Shown: one piece after another, positions 19,201-29,479 of the stretch
Numbering within the stretch: position 1 is the first letter of the stretch
How the letters are laid out: each line of letters opens with the position of its first letter
Notes under the pieces: model-generated
Told to the model about the DNA's origin: nothing
Database searches by the model: none
What the model saw: the letters and a program-made list of their open reading frames with translations, nothing else
Assembly (NCBI GenBank): GCA_035771165.1
Contig: JAWNZC010000013.1
Location: 3,296,501 to 3,360,500, forward strand
Direction: 5' to 3'
Source: Paragorgia papillata
Taxonomy: Eukaryota > Cnidaria > Anthozoa > Scleralcyonacea > Coralliidae
Length of the DNA: 64,000 bases
Translations under genes and position numbers: made by a program

Positions 19201-21442
19201 GTCGAGGGTAGTTGTCAGGCTATCAGTGAACAGTGGTCAGTTATTAGTAGCTATTGTGATGCCAAAGCTTACCTAGGAAAACCTAGAAAACCAAGGTACT
19301 GTAAAAGTCACGCAGTATTTATGAACGTTGCAAAACACAAAATTCTCGCTATATATTTTGAGGAAGGTTATCTAAACTTAAAAACCCATCCGGAGGAAGG
19401 TTGAATACTTTTTCCAACTCTGATGCATCACTTTAACATTTCTACACTGCTGCTCAAGAAGGACTTGTACTGTATTTGCAGCCTTTGCTTTTTATTTGTA
19501 GCATCTAACCGGTCATTAGGAGGTGGTGCTTGGGCTATATTTTCTGAGTATTTGAGCCTGCCGAACGTCTACCGATTGTCTGTCCATTGTATTATTACAC
19601 CAAGCTTGCAAACGTAACATTGTACATGTATGTGTGTCACTATTGTCAAAATTACTAGTTTATTGCCACTACGAAAGTTTAGTTTAACTTCTGTATTTCT
19701 ATTACTAGTTGGTCAGCCTTAACCAGTTGGCCTCAGGATGTGATTGTAAACTACAAGAATAAAGGATTGTACAAGTCGATAGGAACACAAAATGTTGCTG
19801 ACCCAGGCGATTCTCATCACTGGAGATTTTATGTAAGTACGCAGGCCCGGCCTGCCAGGCCGTCAGTGGGATCAGTTTATCCGGAGTGAGAATACTGGAA
19901 CCAGGGTATATTAGTCACTAAAATTTGATCACTAAAAGGGAGTGTTCATATGATCCCGGTAAGCGGGCCCGCTTAGCGAGATCTCGCCTCACACTTATTT
20001 CCCTATTAAAATTTCGTTGTGTTCATATGAGAAACCGTGCTGGCCCGCTTAGCGAGATTTTGGCAGCGTGTGCCGAGATCTCGGTAAGCGGGATGGAATT
20101 TCCCCATATGAACACATCGTCCCGCCTACAGGGATGAAGTCATTAAGGACAATTGGACAAAAGAGATTTAAGAGATAGTTGAAGGTTTTGTTGTTTATTG
20201 GAATATAAATCTCAATTGTATAATAAAAGGATCGATTTTGAAGCAAACAAACGTGTGCAATACGACAAAATTGTGATATTTGATGGCTGATGTCTTGTCA
20301 CGGTTCATCAGACAAGCTAATTCCTCGCTAGGCGGGATGAAAACTATCAAGGATAAAGGAATAAAGGATAAAGGACTGGGTGGCTAATCATCCTTACTTG
20401 CAGCCAGCGGCTGAATTGCGAAGGACGCAGATCAACGTGGCCGTGTCGAGGCATATCAAAGGCGCTCCAAGCAGCCGCCAAACGACACAATTCAGACCAC
20501 GGATCACAGCTAAGATGTTAGGTGTTGATTTTATGGAGGGAGAAAAACCGGAGAACCCGGCGAAAAACCCTCGAAGCACAGGAGAGAACAACTACAACTC
20601 TACTCACATGAGTTCCAAGCTCGACAACGGGGTCATTCCCAAGCGGTCACCCATCCAAGTACTAACCCCGTCTAACCGGGCTTAACTTTTTGGTGAGAGA
20701 CAGCGCCCTAACAGCACGTGCCACCCGTGCTCCCCTATCATATGAACACAAGACAGACTTCGTCTCGCTTACCGGGATCATATGAACACCCCCCGTAAGA
20801 TTTGGTTAAACTGCGGTAAAGACTAGTCCTTATCGGTACTAAAAAGGGATGACTCAAAAGGACTCTCCCAATCTTTCTACGGCTTTTCCAAAATGTCTTC
20901 AATTTCTTTTTCGAAATATTTCGTCTCAAGAGTCTCAAGATTTTACTAGTTAAGCAATCTTCTGGATAACCTAACTACAACAAAAACCGTAATCCTAGTC
21001 AGAATCTGGTTTTACGCCTAGGTTTTTGAAAAAAAAAACATATTTGACGACGTACGTTTTGGGAGTGTCTATTTGAGTCATCCCTTAAAGTGACGACCTA
21101 CTCCAAGGTTGATCTAAACCAATCAGAAACCTTAGCATAGGTGTCGATCCAAAATTGGGAGTAACCATCGAAAAATCGTACGCATGCGCTTTGGCGTCCG
21201 ACTAATCGGGAGTTTCGTTTATATCTTCCTAGTTTGTGTTCCAGTCCTCTGTGCGGCTCACCAATTGGTTGTTGTGTGCGTTGGGTTTGATGATATTTTA
21301 TCAGTTGGTGTTGCTATGTAAATGTCCGCTGTGGCATGAGGTCGTTTCATTGTCTCTCCTCTTGCTCTTCAATTACGCCATCCTTTTCAAGCTTCTTCGC
21401 GACCGTTGGGTCGCAATGGCTATGGAACTGAAGCCCACATAA
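13264..21442 (+). CDS. TMEM39A: TMEM39A-like multi-pass ER membrane protein
   Basis: Plus-strand exons: 13264-13444, 16025-16108, 16206-16363, 16984-17296, 18376-18566, 19709-19832, 21233-21442 (stop). Each phase matches the next. Family hallmarks are CALFVQYINIYKT, NYHLIDYQ, LSPDIVRSEAEGHRVDF, SAYYVAF-like CAYYVGFIPM, PYCDLLQKCAAHLGSW and the C-terminal FNYAILFKLLRDRWV. Several exons code hydrophobic membrane spans. About 420 residues are accounted for, against 488 in human. Two pieces are missing: the exon with the start ATG (13264 is a splice acceptor in phase 2), and the short segment holding the conserved WWYP motif expected between 13444 and 16025. TMEM39A acts in ER-to-Golgi export of the phosphatase SAC1 and in autophagy control (family knowledge). 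Confidence 0.93.
15028..15533 (+). pseudogene. hAT transposase relic in TMEM39A intron
   Basis: One frame reads LTAYLSEPVIP at about 15264-15296, a stop codon at 15323-15325, then DYWYRDKNECPALTRLALSY and SVTSERVFLSKEA. This is the hAT C-terminal dimerisation domain (pattern Y.SEP..P...WW...P.L..LA..YL....SS..SERVFS). The ends TAGTGCTGTG (about 15030) and CACAGCACTA (about 15514-15523) are inverted. The rest of the transposase is deleted and the domain is interrupted by an in-frame stop, so this is a dead, internally deleted copy. Confidence 0.8.
16389..16906. mobile_element. MITE with ~150-bp TIRs in TMEM39A intron
   Basis: 16389-16540 is an inverted repeat of about 16755-16906: ATTAAGTTTGTCTCATTTG, AAAATTGTAAAAGGTCTTCT and GATACGGAAAAATTG occur as complements. 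The right end is only ~78 bp upstream of the exon at 16984. Confidence 0.85.
17335..18292. repeat. (GAGT/GGGT)n satellite, ~0.9 kb, in TMEM39A intron
   Basis: A degenerate tetranucleotide array of GAGT and GGGT units, with TTTGTGAGTG and GCGTG variants and an adjoining TTTC/TTGC stretch at 18240-18285. The 333-codon minus-strand frame of Thr-His-Ser-Leu repeats is an artefact of this array. Confidence 0.95.
18853..19430. mobile_element. MITE family A, copy 2 (inverted relative to copy 1)
   Basis: Ends GCATCACAGAGTTGGAAAAA (about 18868) and TTTTTCCAACTCTGATGCAT (about 19408-19427) are inverted. The interior matches 1720-2232 in reverse, including the GGAGGAAGGTT motifs. It lies in a TMEM39A intron. 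Confidence 0.75.
19934..20795. mobile_element. MITE family C (GTTCATATGATCCCGG ends), split by a 5S SINE
   Basis: GTGTTCATATGATCCCGGTA at about 19943 is inverted as TACCGGGATCATATGAACAC at about 20770-20790. The unsplit interior has further GCGGG/CCCGC palindromes. A 5S-derived SINE (20345-20736) sits inside. Similar palindromic sequence (ACCGGGATCATAT) occurs near 47835. Confidence 0.75.
20345..20736 (-). mobile_element. 5S-rRNA-derived SINE, copy 2 (full length, minus orientation)
   Basis: Read on the minus strand from 20736, it has the head GGGGAGCACGGGTGG, box A-like AAGCCCGGTTAGACGGGG, box C-like TTAGTACTTGGATGGGTGAC, a shared body, and a tail of CCTTTATCC repeats. CTATCA flanks both sides (about 20342 and 20735), a likely short target duplication. 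The same body is found in the 60 kb copy. Confidence 0.88.
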
Positions 21443-21629
21443 TGAACGTTTGTTGTCTTAGACGTAGAATATTATTTAAAAAGTCTTTTTAAAAGGATAA
21501 ATTAAAGATTTCCTCACACAGCTTCACACTACTTTATTTCTCTTAAGGCTTGACAGTGGAAGTCCTAAGAAATTGCGTTTTCTCCATAAAGTTTTGCACA
21601 CGTCTCGCAAGCCATATTTTAGTTTATTG

Positions 21630-21860
21630 CAGATAGCTTTAGTGATTGTCTTGATTATTGAAAAGTTTTATATAGTGCAGATCTGAGCTTTATTCTAGTT
21701 CATTACATAGCTCTAGTGATTGTCTTGATTATTGAAAAGTTTTTTAGTGTAGATTTGACATTCATTCTAGTTCATTGCATAGCTCTAGTGATTGTCTTGA
21801 TTATTGAAAAGGTTTATATAGTACAGATCTGTGCTTTATTCTAGTTCATTGCATAGGTGT
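21630..21860. repeat. Three ~72-80-bp tandem repeats downstream of TMEM39A
   Basis: CTAGTGATTGTCTTGATTAT (or its variant) begins units at about 21639, 21713 and 21787, each ending near TTCTAGTTCATT. This lies ~190 bp after the TMEM39A stop, so it may be in the 3' UTR or just beyond. Confidence 0.8.
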
Positions 21861-21884
21861 AGCAGTGGTCTCGATGTACTGTTT

Positions 21885-22335
21885 AATGAACGAGCAGGAG
21901 TGTTTTATCAGATATAAAGACACGAGGCGAAGCCGAGTGTTTTTATATCTGATAAAACACGAACTGCGAGTTTATTGAACGGCTTCAAAAACGAACCACT
22001 TGGTAAGTTCATTGGCGTAGTAAGTTTGAAAAATAACCTTGTCTAAGCCGAGAAAATCAAAGCTAAAGTTTATGTAAATCAGGAGGTATCTTTATCACAT
22101 ATAAAGACACTGATTAAACTTTAATTTCTTTTGAATTTTCCTCATGAATTATTAATGTGTTTTTGAATGGTATATTAAAAAGTTTTATATTGGCAGCGCT
22201 TGTATATTTAGAGAATTTGTGTTTATGATAAGCGGTAGACTTTATGCAAATTAGGTTTCCTGGATTTCTTGGAAACACGATTTCTTCACTCAGGTAAACT
22301 TTGAGGGCGCATAAAACTTTGCAACAATCAAGCTA
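21885..22335. repeat. Palindromic 'TTTTATCAGATATAAAGACAC' repeat region
   Basis: GTTTTATCAGATATAAA at about 21903 and its complement at about 21943-21960 form a hairpin. Related sequence with aaagtttatgtaaatcagga recurs at about 22066 and 31000. No gene seen. Confidence 0.5.
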
Positions 22336-22511
22336 TGCAATGAACTCAGTCAAATCATTTTATGGAAAAACCCGTAATTTTTCATGATTTAGACTGTCGA
22401 GCCACGTTAATTAAATTAAACACTCTTCCAATGTTGATATTGCCCAAGTCAACAGGGCAATATATTGTAATTGATATGTTTTTTAGAAAACCTCCCCGAC
22501 TATTAAATAAG

Positions 22512-22622
22512 TATAGGTTAGTTACCTCCACCGAGGTAACTACGGCAGTTATTTACCGAGGGCCGAAATCCTGAGGTAAATAACTTACGTAGTTACCGAG
22601 GTTGAGGTAACTAACCTACTTA
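22512..22622. repeat. Palindrome of GAGGTAACTA/TAGTTACC units
   Basis: AGGTTAGTTACCTC at about 22516 is the complement of GAGGTAACTAACCT at about 22603-22616. Inner halves around 22545-22590 also pair. Probably a small MITE. Confidence 0.7.
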
Positions 22623-22770
22623 GTTCAAGATCACCGGTGGTTGCCTAAGAAAACTGAGATACTGAGTTCGTTATCACAGAGATTGTCTAAAAACACTTCA
22701 GTCGCGATGATAAATCCTTTATCACATTTGTGACCATGGATTAAAGCTTATTTTCCCAACCACGCGTAAA

Positions 22771-22836
22771 TCAAGTTAATTGCCCTGGGCTAATATATAT
22801 TATATAATATATATTCGCCCGGGGCAATTAACTTGT
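22771..22836. repeat. 66-bp near-perfect palindrome with AT core
   Basis: CAAGTTAATTGCCC and GGGCAATTAACTTG flank a TATATA-rich centre. It would extrude as a hairpin. No flanking gene. Confidence 0.75.
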
Positions 22837-22984
22837 CGGGAGTAACTATTAAAAATAAACAACCGCGGTACATCAAAGAAAACCGAGGTGATCGTCGGCT
22901 TTAAAAGCCTCTCGGCTGCACTAAACTAAAAAACTCTTACGTAATTTGAAAAGTAAAGTAATTATCTAATTAGTGATGGGACTT

Positions 22985-23335
22985 GAAATCCAGGAATCTC
23001 ACACTCACTCAATGAGTGGTCCCTCACACTCACACTCAATGAGTGGTCACTCACACTCACATGACGCACTCAATGAGTGGTCACTCACACTCGCATGACA
23101 CATTCAATGAGTGGTCACTCACACTCACATGACGCACTCAATGAGTGGTCCCTCACACTCAATAAGTGCAACTCAACAATGAGTCTCCACCACCCTCACC
23201 GAGTACGAGACTACACTCAGCGAGAGAGCAGGTTAGAGAGTGAGTGCATGTAGTTTCATACTCAGTGAGGCTTGAGTGGAGAGTCCTTGAGTGGGAGGGG
23301 CCACTCATCGAGAGTGGGCTTTCAGAATACAGGCG
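22985..23335. repeat. CACTCA/TGAGTG repeat element, copy 1
   Basis: Tandem CACTCACACTCAATGAGTGG units on the left and GAGTG-rich complement on the right, ending TTTCAGAATACAGGCG. It is related to the element at 44765-45315. Confidence 0.65.
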
Positions 23336-23361
23336 TATACGTCCTAGAAAAGATGTAATAA

Positions 23362-23737
23362 GGCCGTTTATACGAGAGCCGGTATAAAGCCCTAATCAAA
23401 CGAGAACGCAAGTCATCGCAAGTTGGTAGTCACGCTATCTCAGCCAGCCGCTCTGAATAGTTTCCCGAAAATATCATGTACCGTGACAAAGTTAAAACTT
23501 GTTTAAAACACTCATGAAACCTTTATTTTGTTAATTTGGGTGTTCAAACCCACAGAAATTCGTGACTGCCAATTTAAGACGCCTTGCATATAAGACGAAA
23601 CATTCGTTTAAAAGGTACAAAGATTTGTGTTCGCGTCTTACACAAGTCGCGGCTTGTTCAAAACGCCGTATAAATGGATCAGATCGCGTCTTGTTTAAGC
23701 CGCGTCTTAATCGGCTATCGTATAAACGGGCCCTAAT
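23362..23737. mobile_element. Nested MITEs: family D copy 1 inside a GGCCGTTTATACGAG element
   Basis: Outer ends TAAGGCCGTTTATACGAGAG (about 23361) and TCGTATAAACGGGCCCTA (about 23719) are inverted. Inside, a copy of family D begins at about 23388 (AAGCCCTAATCAAACGAGAA) and runs to about 23573, where its right end is lost. Confidence 0.65.
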
Positions 23738-23807
23738 GGTATCTTGCATCAAACTCCGCCGGCTACGTTCTGAATCGTTAAAGTGCCACCTGTGCCAAGT
23801 GCCAATT

Positions 23808-24040
23808 CGTAATCTTTGGGTTCTCCTGAGCAAAATTGCAATATATCTTGTCAGCCGAAAATTTCATCTTCATGGAGTTTCTGGCTGTCAAAGTTACCGG
23901 ATGTGATGTCACAAGAGGCATTCCAAACCAGTTTTCTTTTGTTACTTGCCACAAAAATGACAGCGAAAAACTCCATGAAGATGAAATTTTCGGCTGACAA
24001 GATATATTGCAATTTTGCTCAGGAGAACCCAAAGATTACG
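23808..24040. mobile_element. MITE family E, copy 1, TIRs of ~90 bp
   Basis: CGTAATCTTTGGGTTCTCCT at the left is inverted at 24021-24040. The TIRs run through GAAAATTTCATCTTCATGGA. A sister element is at 49224-49463. The near-identical open frames on both strands reflect the palindrome. Confidence 0.85.
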
Positions 24041-24124
24041 ATTATCTAAAATCCCCACAGGTGAGATAGGCACTTTTAAGCGCAAAATATCGCTTGTAGC
24101 ATCACCTTAATCTAAAATCAATTA

Positions 24125-27100
24125 TCATTCCTTGATTTCTTCGAATAATGAATCTAGATCTTTAGTTGAACCCTCCAATGATCTGGTATTGTTTAGCGTG
24201 GACGCCGTAATTCTTTCGTCTTTTTTCTGCTTCATTCTTTTTTTGTCTAACAAAGAAATCATAAATTATTTAGTTCATTTATCTAGTACGGTAAAATATT
24301 TACTGCACGTCTGAGGTGACGTACAGCAAAATACGCACATTTTCAGGGTGTTAAGCCCTAATCAAACGAGAACGCAAGTCATCGCAAGTTGGCAGTCACG
24401 CTATCTCAGCCAGCCGCTCTGAATAGTTTCCCGAAAATGTCATATATCGTGACAAAGTTAAAACTTGTTTAAAACACTCATGAAACCTTTATTTTGTTAA
24501 TTTGGGTGTCCGAACGACCGCCACAGAAATTCTGACTGGCAACTTGCGATGACTTGCGTTCTCGTTTAATTAGGGCTTAAGGGTGTGGAGTACTGCGTGG
24601 TAAACTGCCTAGAATAGTTTTTTAACGAAATACTCACGTTTTGAATGGAGCCCTTATGTAACGTGCCCGTATATGCAACGGGCCCGAAGATGTAATTAAC
24701 GTGTCTGTATAAACGTGCACAAAGATGTAACGTGTCCGTATATGTAACGTGCCCGAAGATGTAATTAACGTGTCTGTATGAAACGTGCCCGAAGATGTAA
24801 CGTGTCACTGTACCCCTTCTTTGCGGGCCTCGATATTTTCGTCCCCCATATCGAGGCCCGCAAAGAAGCCTGCGAAGGAGGCTAGGTACAGTCTAGGGTG
24901 GCCAAGGCCTGTCCAACAGCACTAGAAATTATACTTCAAAAGTAGTTTTCAAAAGAGACTGGTACTTTTTCCGGTTGAATTTTGGTACTCGGGTTCGGGA
25001 TTCTTATTTTGATAAATGGTTTTGATATTTTTTCTTCGAGAGTTTTTGCCCTTTAATTAAATATTGTTGTCCCTAGCTCTTTTTCAGAATGGTGACTTCG
25101 ATATTTTCAAAGCTATTAAATAAATACCAATGGACAGGAAACTTTAAATAAACAAAGTTGACACGGGCTGTATATACATTTAATTTGGCACTTGGAACAT
25201 GTTACTGTAAAAGGTGAGTCCGTGAGGAAACGGGTTATTCTTTCCACACTATTGAATAAATAGCGTTTGTTGAGTCAGTTTTGTAATGGCCAACACTGTT
25301 CTTCAAACCTTGCAATTAAATTGACTTAAAACACTCAAATAACGGTCTACTAGTGTTCTTGTCAATGTATATTAACGAAGCTGAATGTTTATATTTTAAA
25401 TATTAACACGCAAATGGCCATGTGGGGGTTTATTAAAAGGCCAGGGGCTTTTAAAATTTTAAATATTTTAATTAAAATATACAAGTCAGATATCAAGGAC
25501 GTGCATGCAATGGCCAATGGGGAGCAAAAAAACATTCTGTGTTTTTTATATAAATGACTTGGGATTCTATTCTTGGGATTGCAAGACAACACTACAAGCC
25601 CAATTTCCCCTCAGTAGAACATCATCCACCCCACCACCCCTGTTTGCATAAACTTTAGCCTCAAATTAAAATAGCTTGTATCACTAAAATAATCACTAAA
25701 TTTACATGGTTATATCTAGATGCATTTCTAGTTTTATAGTAATTTTATTATAGAAATTACAGTGAATTTATGTGAATTAATATGATTATAATCATTATAT
25801 TGTCTACATACCAAATGACAGACTTCTCTTAGTTACGACTGGAGACATCACTCTTAGTGGTCGTTGTACTTCAACTGGAAAAAAAAATCTTTTCATGACC
25901 CATGCGTTACCCCTTAACCATCTGCCGAGGTTCCCACTTGACAAGTAAAATTGTCTGGTATTTTGAGAGTCGAAGGAAATTATTTGCTATTTACCTGTGT
26001 CGTGTGCTTTTATTGCTATAAGTTGAGTGTGAAACTTATTCAGATCATCTTCATTGGTAGTTGAGGATATGCTGTACTTGGTTTTACCTTTTTCTCCTTT
26101 TGGGTAAATTGACAAGTTGTCATTACCTTTGTAGAATACCAGTTTCTTAGGGTGCAGCTAAACAAGAGAGCAGTGAGTTTGTGAAGATAATTTATACATG
26201 TTATGTATAATTGTGGTGATATATAGAGAGAGAAGGAAGAAAGATGGAAGGAAGAAGGGGGAATATGGAAGGAAGAAGGGGGAATATGGAAGGAAGAAGG
26301 GGGAATATGGAAGGAAGAAGGGGGAATATGGAAGGAAGAAGGGGGAATGTGGAAGGAAGAAGGGGGAATATGGAAGGAAGAAGGGCTCGCATTGTGGAAG
26401 GAGAGAAAAAAGGAGAAAGGGAGGAAGGAATGGATGGAGGAGGGAAGAAAAGGATGGATGGAGGAAAGGAGTGATTGAAGGAGAAAGGAAAAGATGGATG
26501 GAAGGGGGAGGGAGGGAGGGAGGAAGGGAGGAAGGAAGGAAGGAAGGAAGGAAGGAAGGAAGGAAGGAAGGAAGGAAGGAAGGAAGGAAGGAAGGAAGGA
26601 AGGAAGGAAGGAAGGAAGGAAGGAAGGAAGGAAGGAAGAAAGGAAGGAAGGAAGGAAGGAAGGAAGAGATGGAGGAAGGAAGGAAGGGGGGGGAGGAAAG
26701 GAGGGATAGAGGGATGTATGGGGGAAGGAAGAGATGGAGAAATTGGAGGAATAAAGGGATGGATGGATGGGGAAAGAAAGGGAGGCAGGCAAGAACTGAA
26801 GGAGGGTGGACTTGGAAGGAAGGATGTTAAATTGTATGTTTAATAATAATTGTAATCACGTAAAATTGTCTGATGTTGGCCAGAGTATACATACATACTG
26901 TGATTTTCGGTTGAGTTTAGACTCAGGATGTTTTATTGAAAAGTTTGAATATTGAAGCGCGTACGTTACCAAGGGCAATTTAAGTCAAGGCCTCAAGGGC
27001 AAATTTAAAAGTTTGGGCAACGCCTTAATTTCTATTGGTCAAACTGCTCAAACCAAATTTCCCATGGGGACGTGTCACTTTGCGAAACGATCGAACCTTT

Positions 27101-27717
27101 CAATAAAACTTCCCGTCTCTAAGCTGAACCGAAAATCGCAGTAAGATTTTGGCGCCCAGAAAGAGAATCTCTAAATTCCTTTATCAGCATACACACTTTC
27201 CTCAAAAAAAGGAGAATTTCTGATTTTACCCTAATTAACATACCCTGGTCCCAGAGGACAGAGGTAATCAACAAGTATTCTCATTCCGAAAATAATTTAA
27301 CAATTGTACAAATTAGTGGAGTTTGCGTAGGCAGTGTTTTTGATAGAGCAAAGTGAAAAGGTGGTAAGCTGCTGAGAATAGTCTTGATAACGAAATACTG
27401 ACGTTTCGCTCAGAGCCCTTCATCAGAGTATTTCGTCACTAATCATATGGCACACGCCCTTCCTCGCGGCTTTTGGCTACATATTTGATAACAAACATCC
27501 CTTCGGTGTTGTGCCTCGTGTGACAGTGTATACTAACCTTCAACTTTCTCACCGGTTTCATAGACCGAGATGGCACAACGGCATGGAGGAAATATTCCAT
27601 TGTAGGCGCCTTCTGCCACTTTGCCATTCGACTACTCAAAACAAGCGTCCCATCACCTCGTTTTCCAAGATCTCCAGAAAGTTCAAAGCGTTCGATAGTG
27701 TCCATCTTGGCCGGCAT
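24125..27717 (-). CDS. Four-exon gene of unknown family (~175 residues)
   Basis: Minus-strand exons: 27538-27717 (ATG at 27717), 25995-26157, 25812-25874, 24125-24246 (stop). The borders are GT/AG, and phases 0, 1 and 1 match at the three joins, so the 528-nt reading frame is continuous. The protein starts MPAKMDTIERFELSGDLGKR. About 110 residues follow with a beta-rich, possibly PH-like pattern (KLVFYKGNDNLSIYPKG, then FHTQLIAIKAHDT near the end of exon 2). Next come a RPLRVMSPVVTKRSLSF motif, a basic KKRMKQKKDER segment and an acidic C-terminus DLDSLFEEIKE. I do not recognise it, and the PH-like idea is only a guess from the pattern. Introns carry a GGAA repeat (26225-26825) and family D MITE copy 2. 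It is convergent with TMEM39A. Confidence 0.72.
24354..24582. mobile_element. MITE family D, copy 2 (complete)
   Basis: Ends AAGCCCTAATCAAACGAGAA (24354) and TCTCGTTTAATTAGGGCTTA (about 24561-24580) with AAGTCATCGCAAGTTGGCAG/complement. It lies in the last intron of the unknown gene. Other copies: about 23388-23573 and 40575-40785. Confidence 0.85.
24640..24872. repeat. Tandem GTGCCCGAAGATGTAA repeats and a 57-bp palindrome
   Basis: CCCGAAGATGTAATTAACGT recurs at about 24682 and 24751, with shorter variants between. The adjoining CTTCTTTGCGGGCCTCGATA (about 24816) is inverted at about 24849-24868. Confidence 0.65.
26225..26830. repeat. (GGAA)n microsatellite with a 24-bp GGGGGAATATGGAAGGAAGAA minisatellite
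   Basis: Six or more copies of a GAAGGGGGAATATGGAAG unit at 26245-26385 lead into a pure (GGAA)n tract at about 26515-26665. It lies in intron 1 of the unknown gene. All long frames here (Glu-Gly-Arg-Lys or Pro-Ser-Phe-Leu repeats) are artefacts. Confidence 0.95.
27391..27435 (-). ncRNA. Hammerhead ribozyme-like motif 2
   Basis: On the minus strand the order is CGAAATACT, CTGATGA, AGGGCTCTGAGC, GAAA, CGTC, AGTATTTCG. Overlap at the first junction means the CT is shared. The outer 9-nt strands (27427-27435 and 27391-27399) pair perfectly as stem I. The core CUGAUGA and GAAA and the cleavage triplet GUC are present. Stem II is short, and stem III is only the self-complementary ACGU, as in hammerheads of Penelope-like retroelements (family knowledge). 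Activity is unproven. Confidence 0.6.
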
Positions 27718-27859
27718 CCAATTGTAGAATAATGAAAATTCGGTTTCCTTTTTCTCAAGTTTTTATAAGCTCACTCAATAAACGCATGCAAAAATTTAAA
27801 TTCCCTAGAGGTTTTTCCATTTGCGCAACAAATAAGGTAAACGCGATATAGACCTGGCA

Positions 27860-28185
27860 AAAACGGCCGACGAATTAAAATTCTTTAATATTCATTAAAA
27901 ATTCATGAAGAAAATTCAAAACTGAGAAATGAATATTTAATCAATATCTGTAAATCGCATACAGATTCGTCCTGATTTACCTAAACTTTTTCCTCAATTT
28001 ATTTAACTAAAATCGCTCCAACTTGAAAAATAGTTCGAAAACATGGCTATTTAGCCCTTATGAACTCGTTTTCATGTTGTGTGAAATTCAAAAGAATTTT
28101 TACTTATAAATCGAGGTCATAAGGGATAATTTATATGCACATAAAAAAATTCTAATTCGGCGGCCATTTTTTAATAAGGTCTATA
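27860..28185. repeat. Dispersed repeat shared with 30735-31060
   Basis: Sequence from ATTCATGAAGAAAATTCAAA through CATACAGATTCGTCCTGATT to ACATGGCTATTTAG is repeated, partly inverted, at 30740-31060. It lies just upstream of the unknown gene. No coding region. Confidence 0.6.
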
Positions 28186-28460
28186 ACCGTTTCATTTTTG
28201 GTTATGGGCCACGTGGTTTTTATATACAACTCCCTTATATATTAAGATTACAATGCAGTAAGGAGGGTCGACATTGTAGGTTTATCGGGACGCTGGGATA
28301 ACGATTATTTTGATAACTCAGATACGGGATACAAGCGAAACAATCGACGAGATTTGGGATTTCAAAAAATGACGGTAAACGAGATCTAGAAATTTTGGCT
28401 GTCGTGATTCGGAAAATCAGAAAGGAATATCATCTAACAACGGGATTCCGGATTTCTAAC

Positions 28461-28886
28461 TAGGGGCTGTTCACACGAGACCGGGTTATCTCGGGGGTAG
28501 GGATAACTCGGGGGCTAGGGTCGAAGTTGACCCTATTTCACATGATAAAACGCAACTACCGAGTTGTCCCTGGCCCCCCGAAATAACCCTAGCTTCATGT
28601 GAACGCTTCACCCCGAGTTATCCCGAGCAATAGCATAAATACGCATGCCTAAGTTGACCCTACCCCCCGAGATAACTCGGGTGAAAGCGTTCACATGGAG
28701 GTAGGGATAACTCGGGGGCTAGGGTTACCCTATCGCTCCGACCGAGTTATCCCTATCCCCCGAGTTATCTCGGTCTCATGTGAACGGTTTACTTTTTTAA
28801 CATGGAAATAAACTAACACCGAGTTATCTTGGGGGATAGGGATAACCCTACCCCCCGAGATAACTCGCCTCATGTGAACAGGCCCT
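28461..28886. mobile_element. MITE family F (GGGATAACTCGGGGG palindromes), TA-flanked
   Basis: The ends TAGGGGCTGTTCACACGAG and CTCATGTGAACAGGCCCTA are inverted repeats with TA at each border. The interior has many copies of GATAACTCGGGG and its complement plus internal ATGTGAACG ends, suggesting nested or multimerised units. Confidence 0.8.
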
Positions 28887-29479
28887 AACGAGTATTGACG
28901 AAGACGTTGGTCGGGATTGGATCAGCAAACCAAACTTGTCGGGATACGGGAAGAGTGTAACAATAACAAATCGCTTTACATTATAAAAACCGTGAAATGT
29001 GTGCAATTAGCAAGTTTAAAGTAAGTTAAATGAAGGCAATTCCTTCTATACAAAAACAAACGTCTATCTAAACACATTAGTTTGTGTTATACAAGTGATT
29101 CTCTCCGATTCCGCTTGCAGTAGAGAGTTGCACTGTAAACCATCCCAATTGTGAATTCCTACACCTAAATCCATATGATTCCCATCCGAAAGAAAAATGC
29201 TACGAAATAGAGGATTGAAATTTTTATTTACAAATAAAAATCTGCAAAGTTAATATACTATATACATGTATGTATGCCCGTTTAGAACACGAGTCAGTAA
29301 TAAATTCGATTATAACACCAAGAAATGTTAGTTTGGCAGGTTCAATAGGATTTTTCATTCTCACAGAAAATAGGACCATTTATAATGAATGGCCTCGTAT
29401 TGCATGACACGAGGTCTTCGCGGAACTCTACTTATTTCATAGATCTCGTCTGAACTCCTGCGTGTCTTCAGTTTGGCCT

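Noticed and set aside
20380..20685. 101-codon ORF beginning [10 protein letters not shown], also seen at 60311-60607
   Set aside because: It is the body of the 5S-derived SINE read in one frame; the repeat explains the duplication.
26040..26843. Several long frames (Phe-Leu-Pro-Ser and Glu-Gly-Arg-Lys repeats)
   Set aside because: Translations of the GGAA microsatellite in an intron of the unknown gene. Only 25995-26157 is a real exon.
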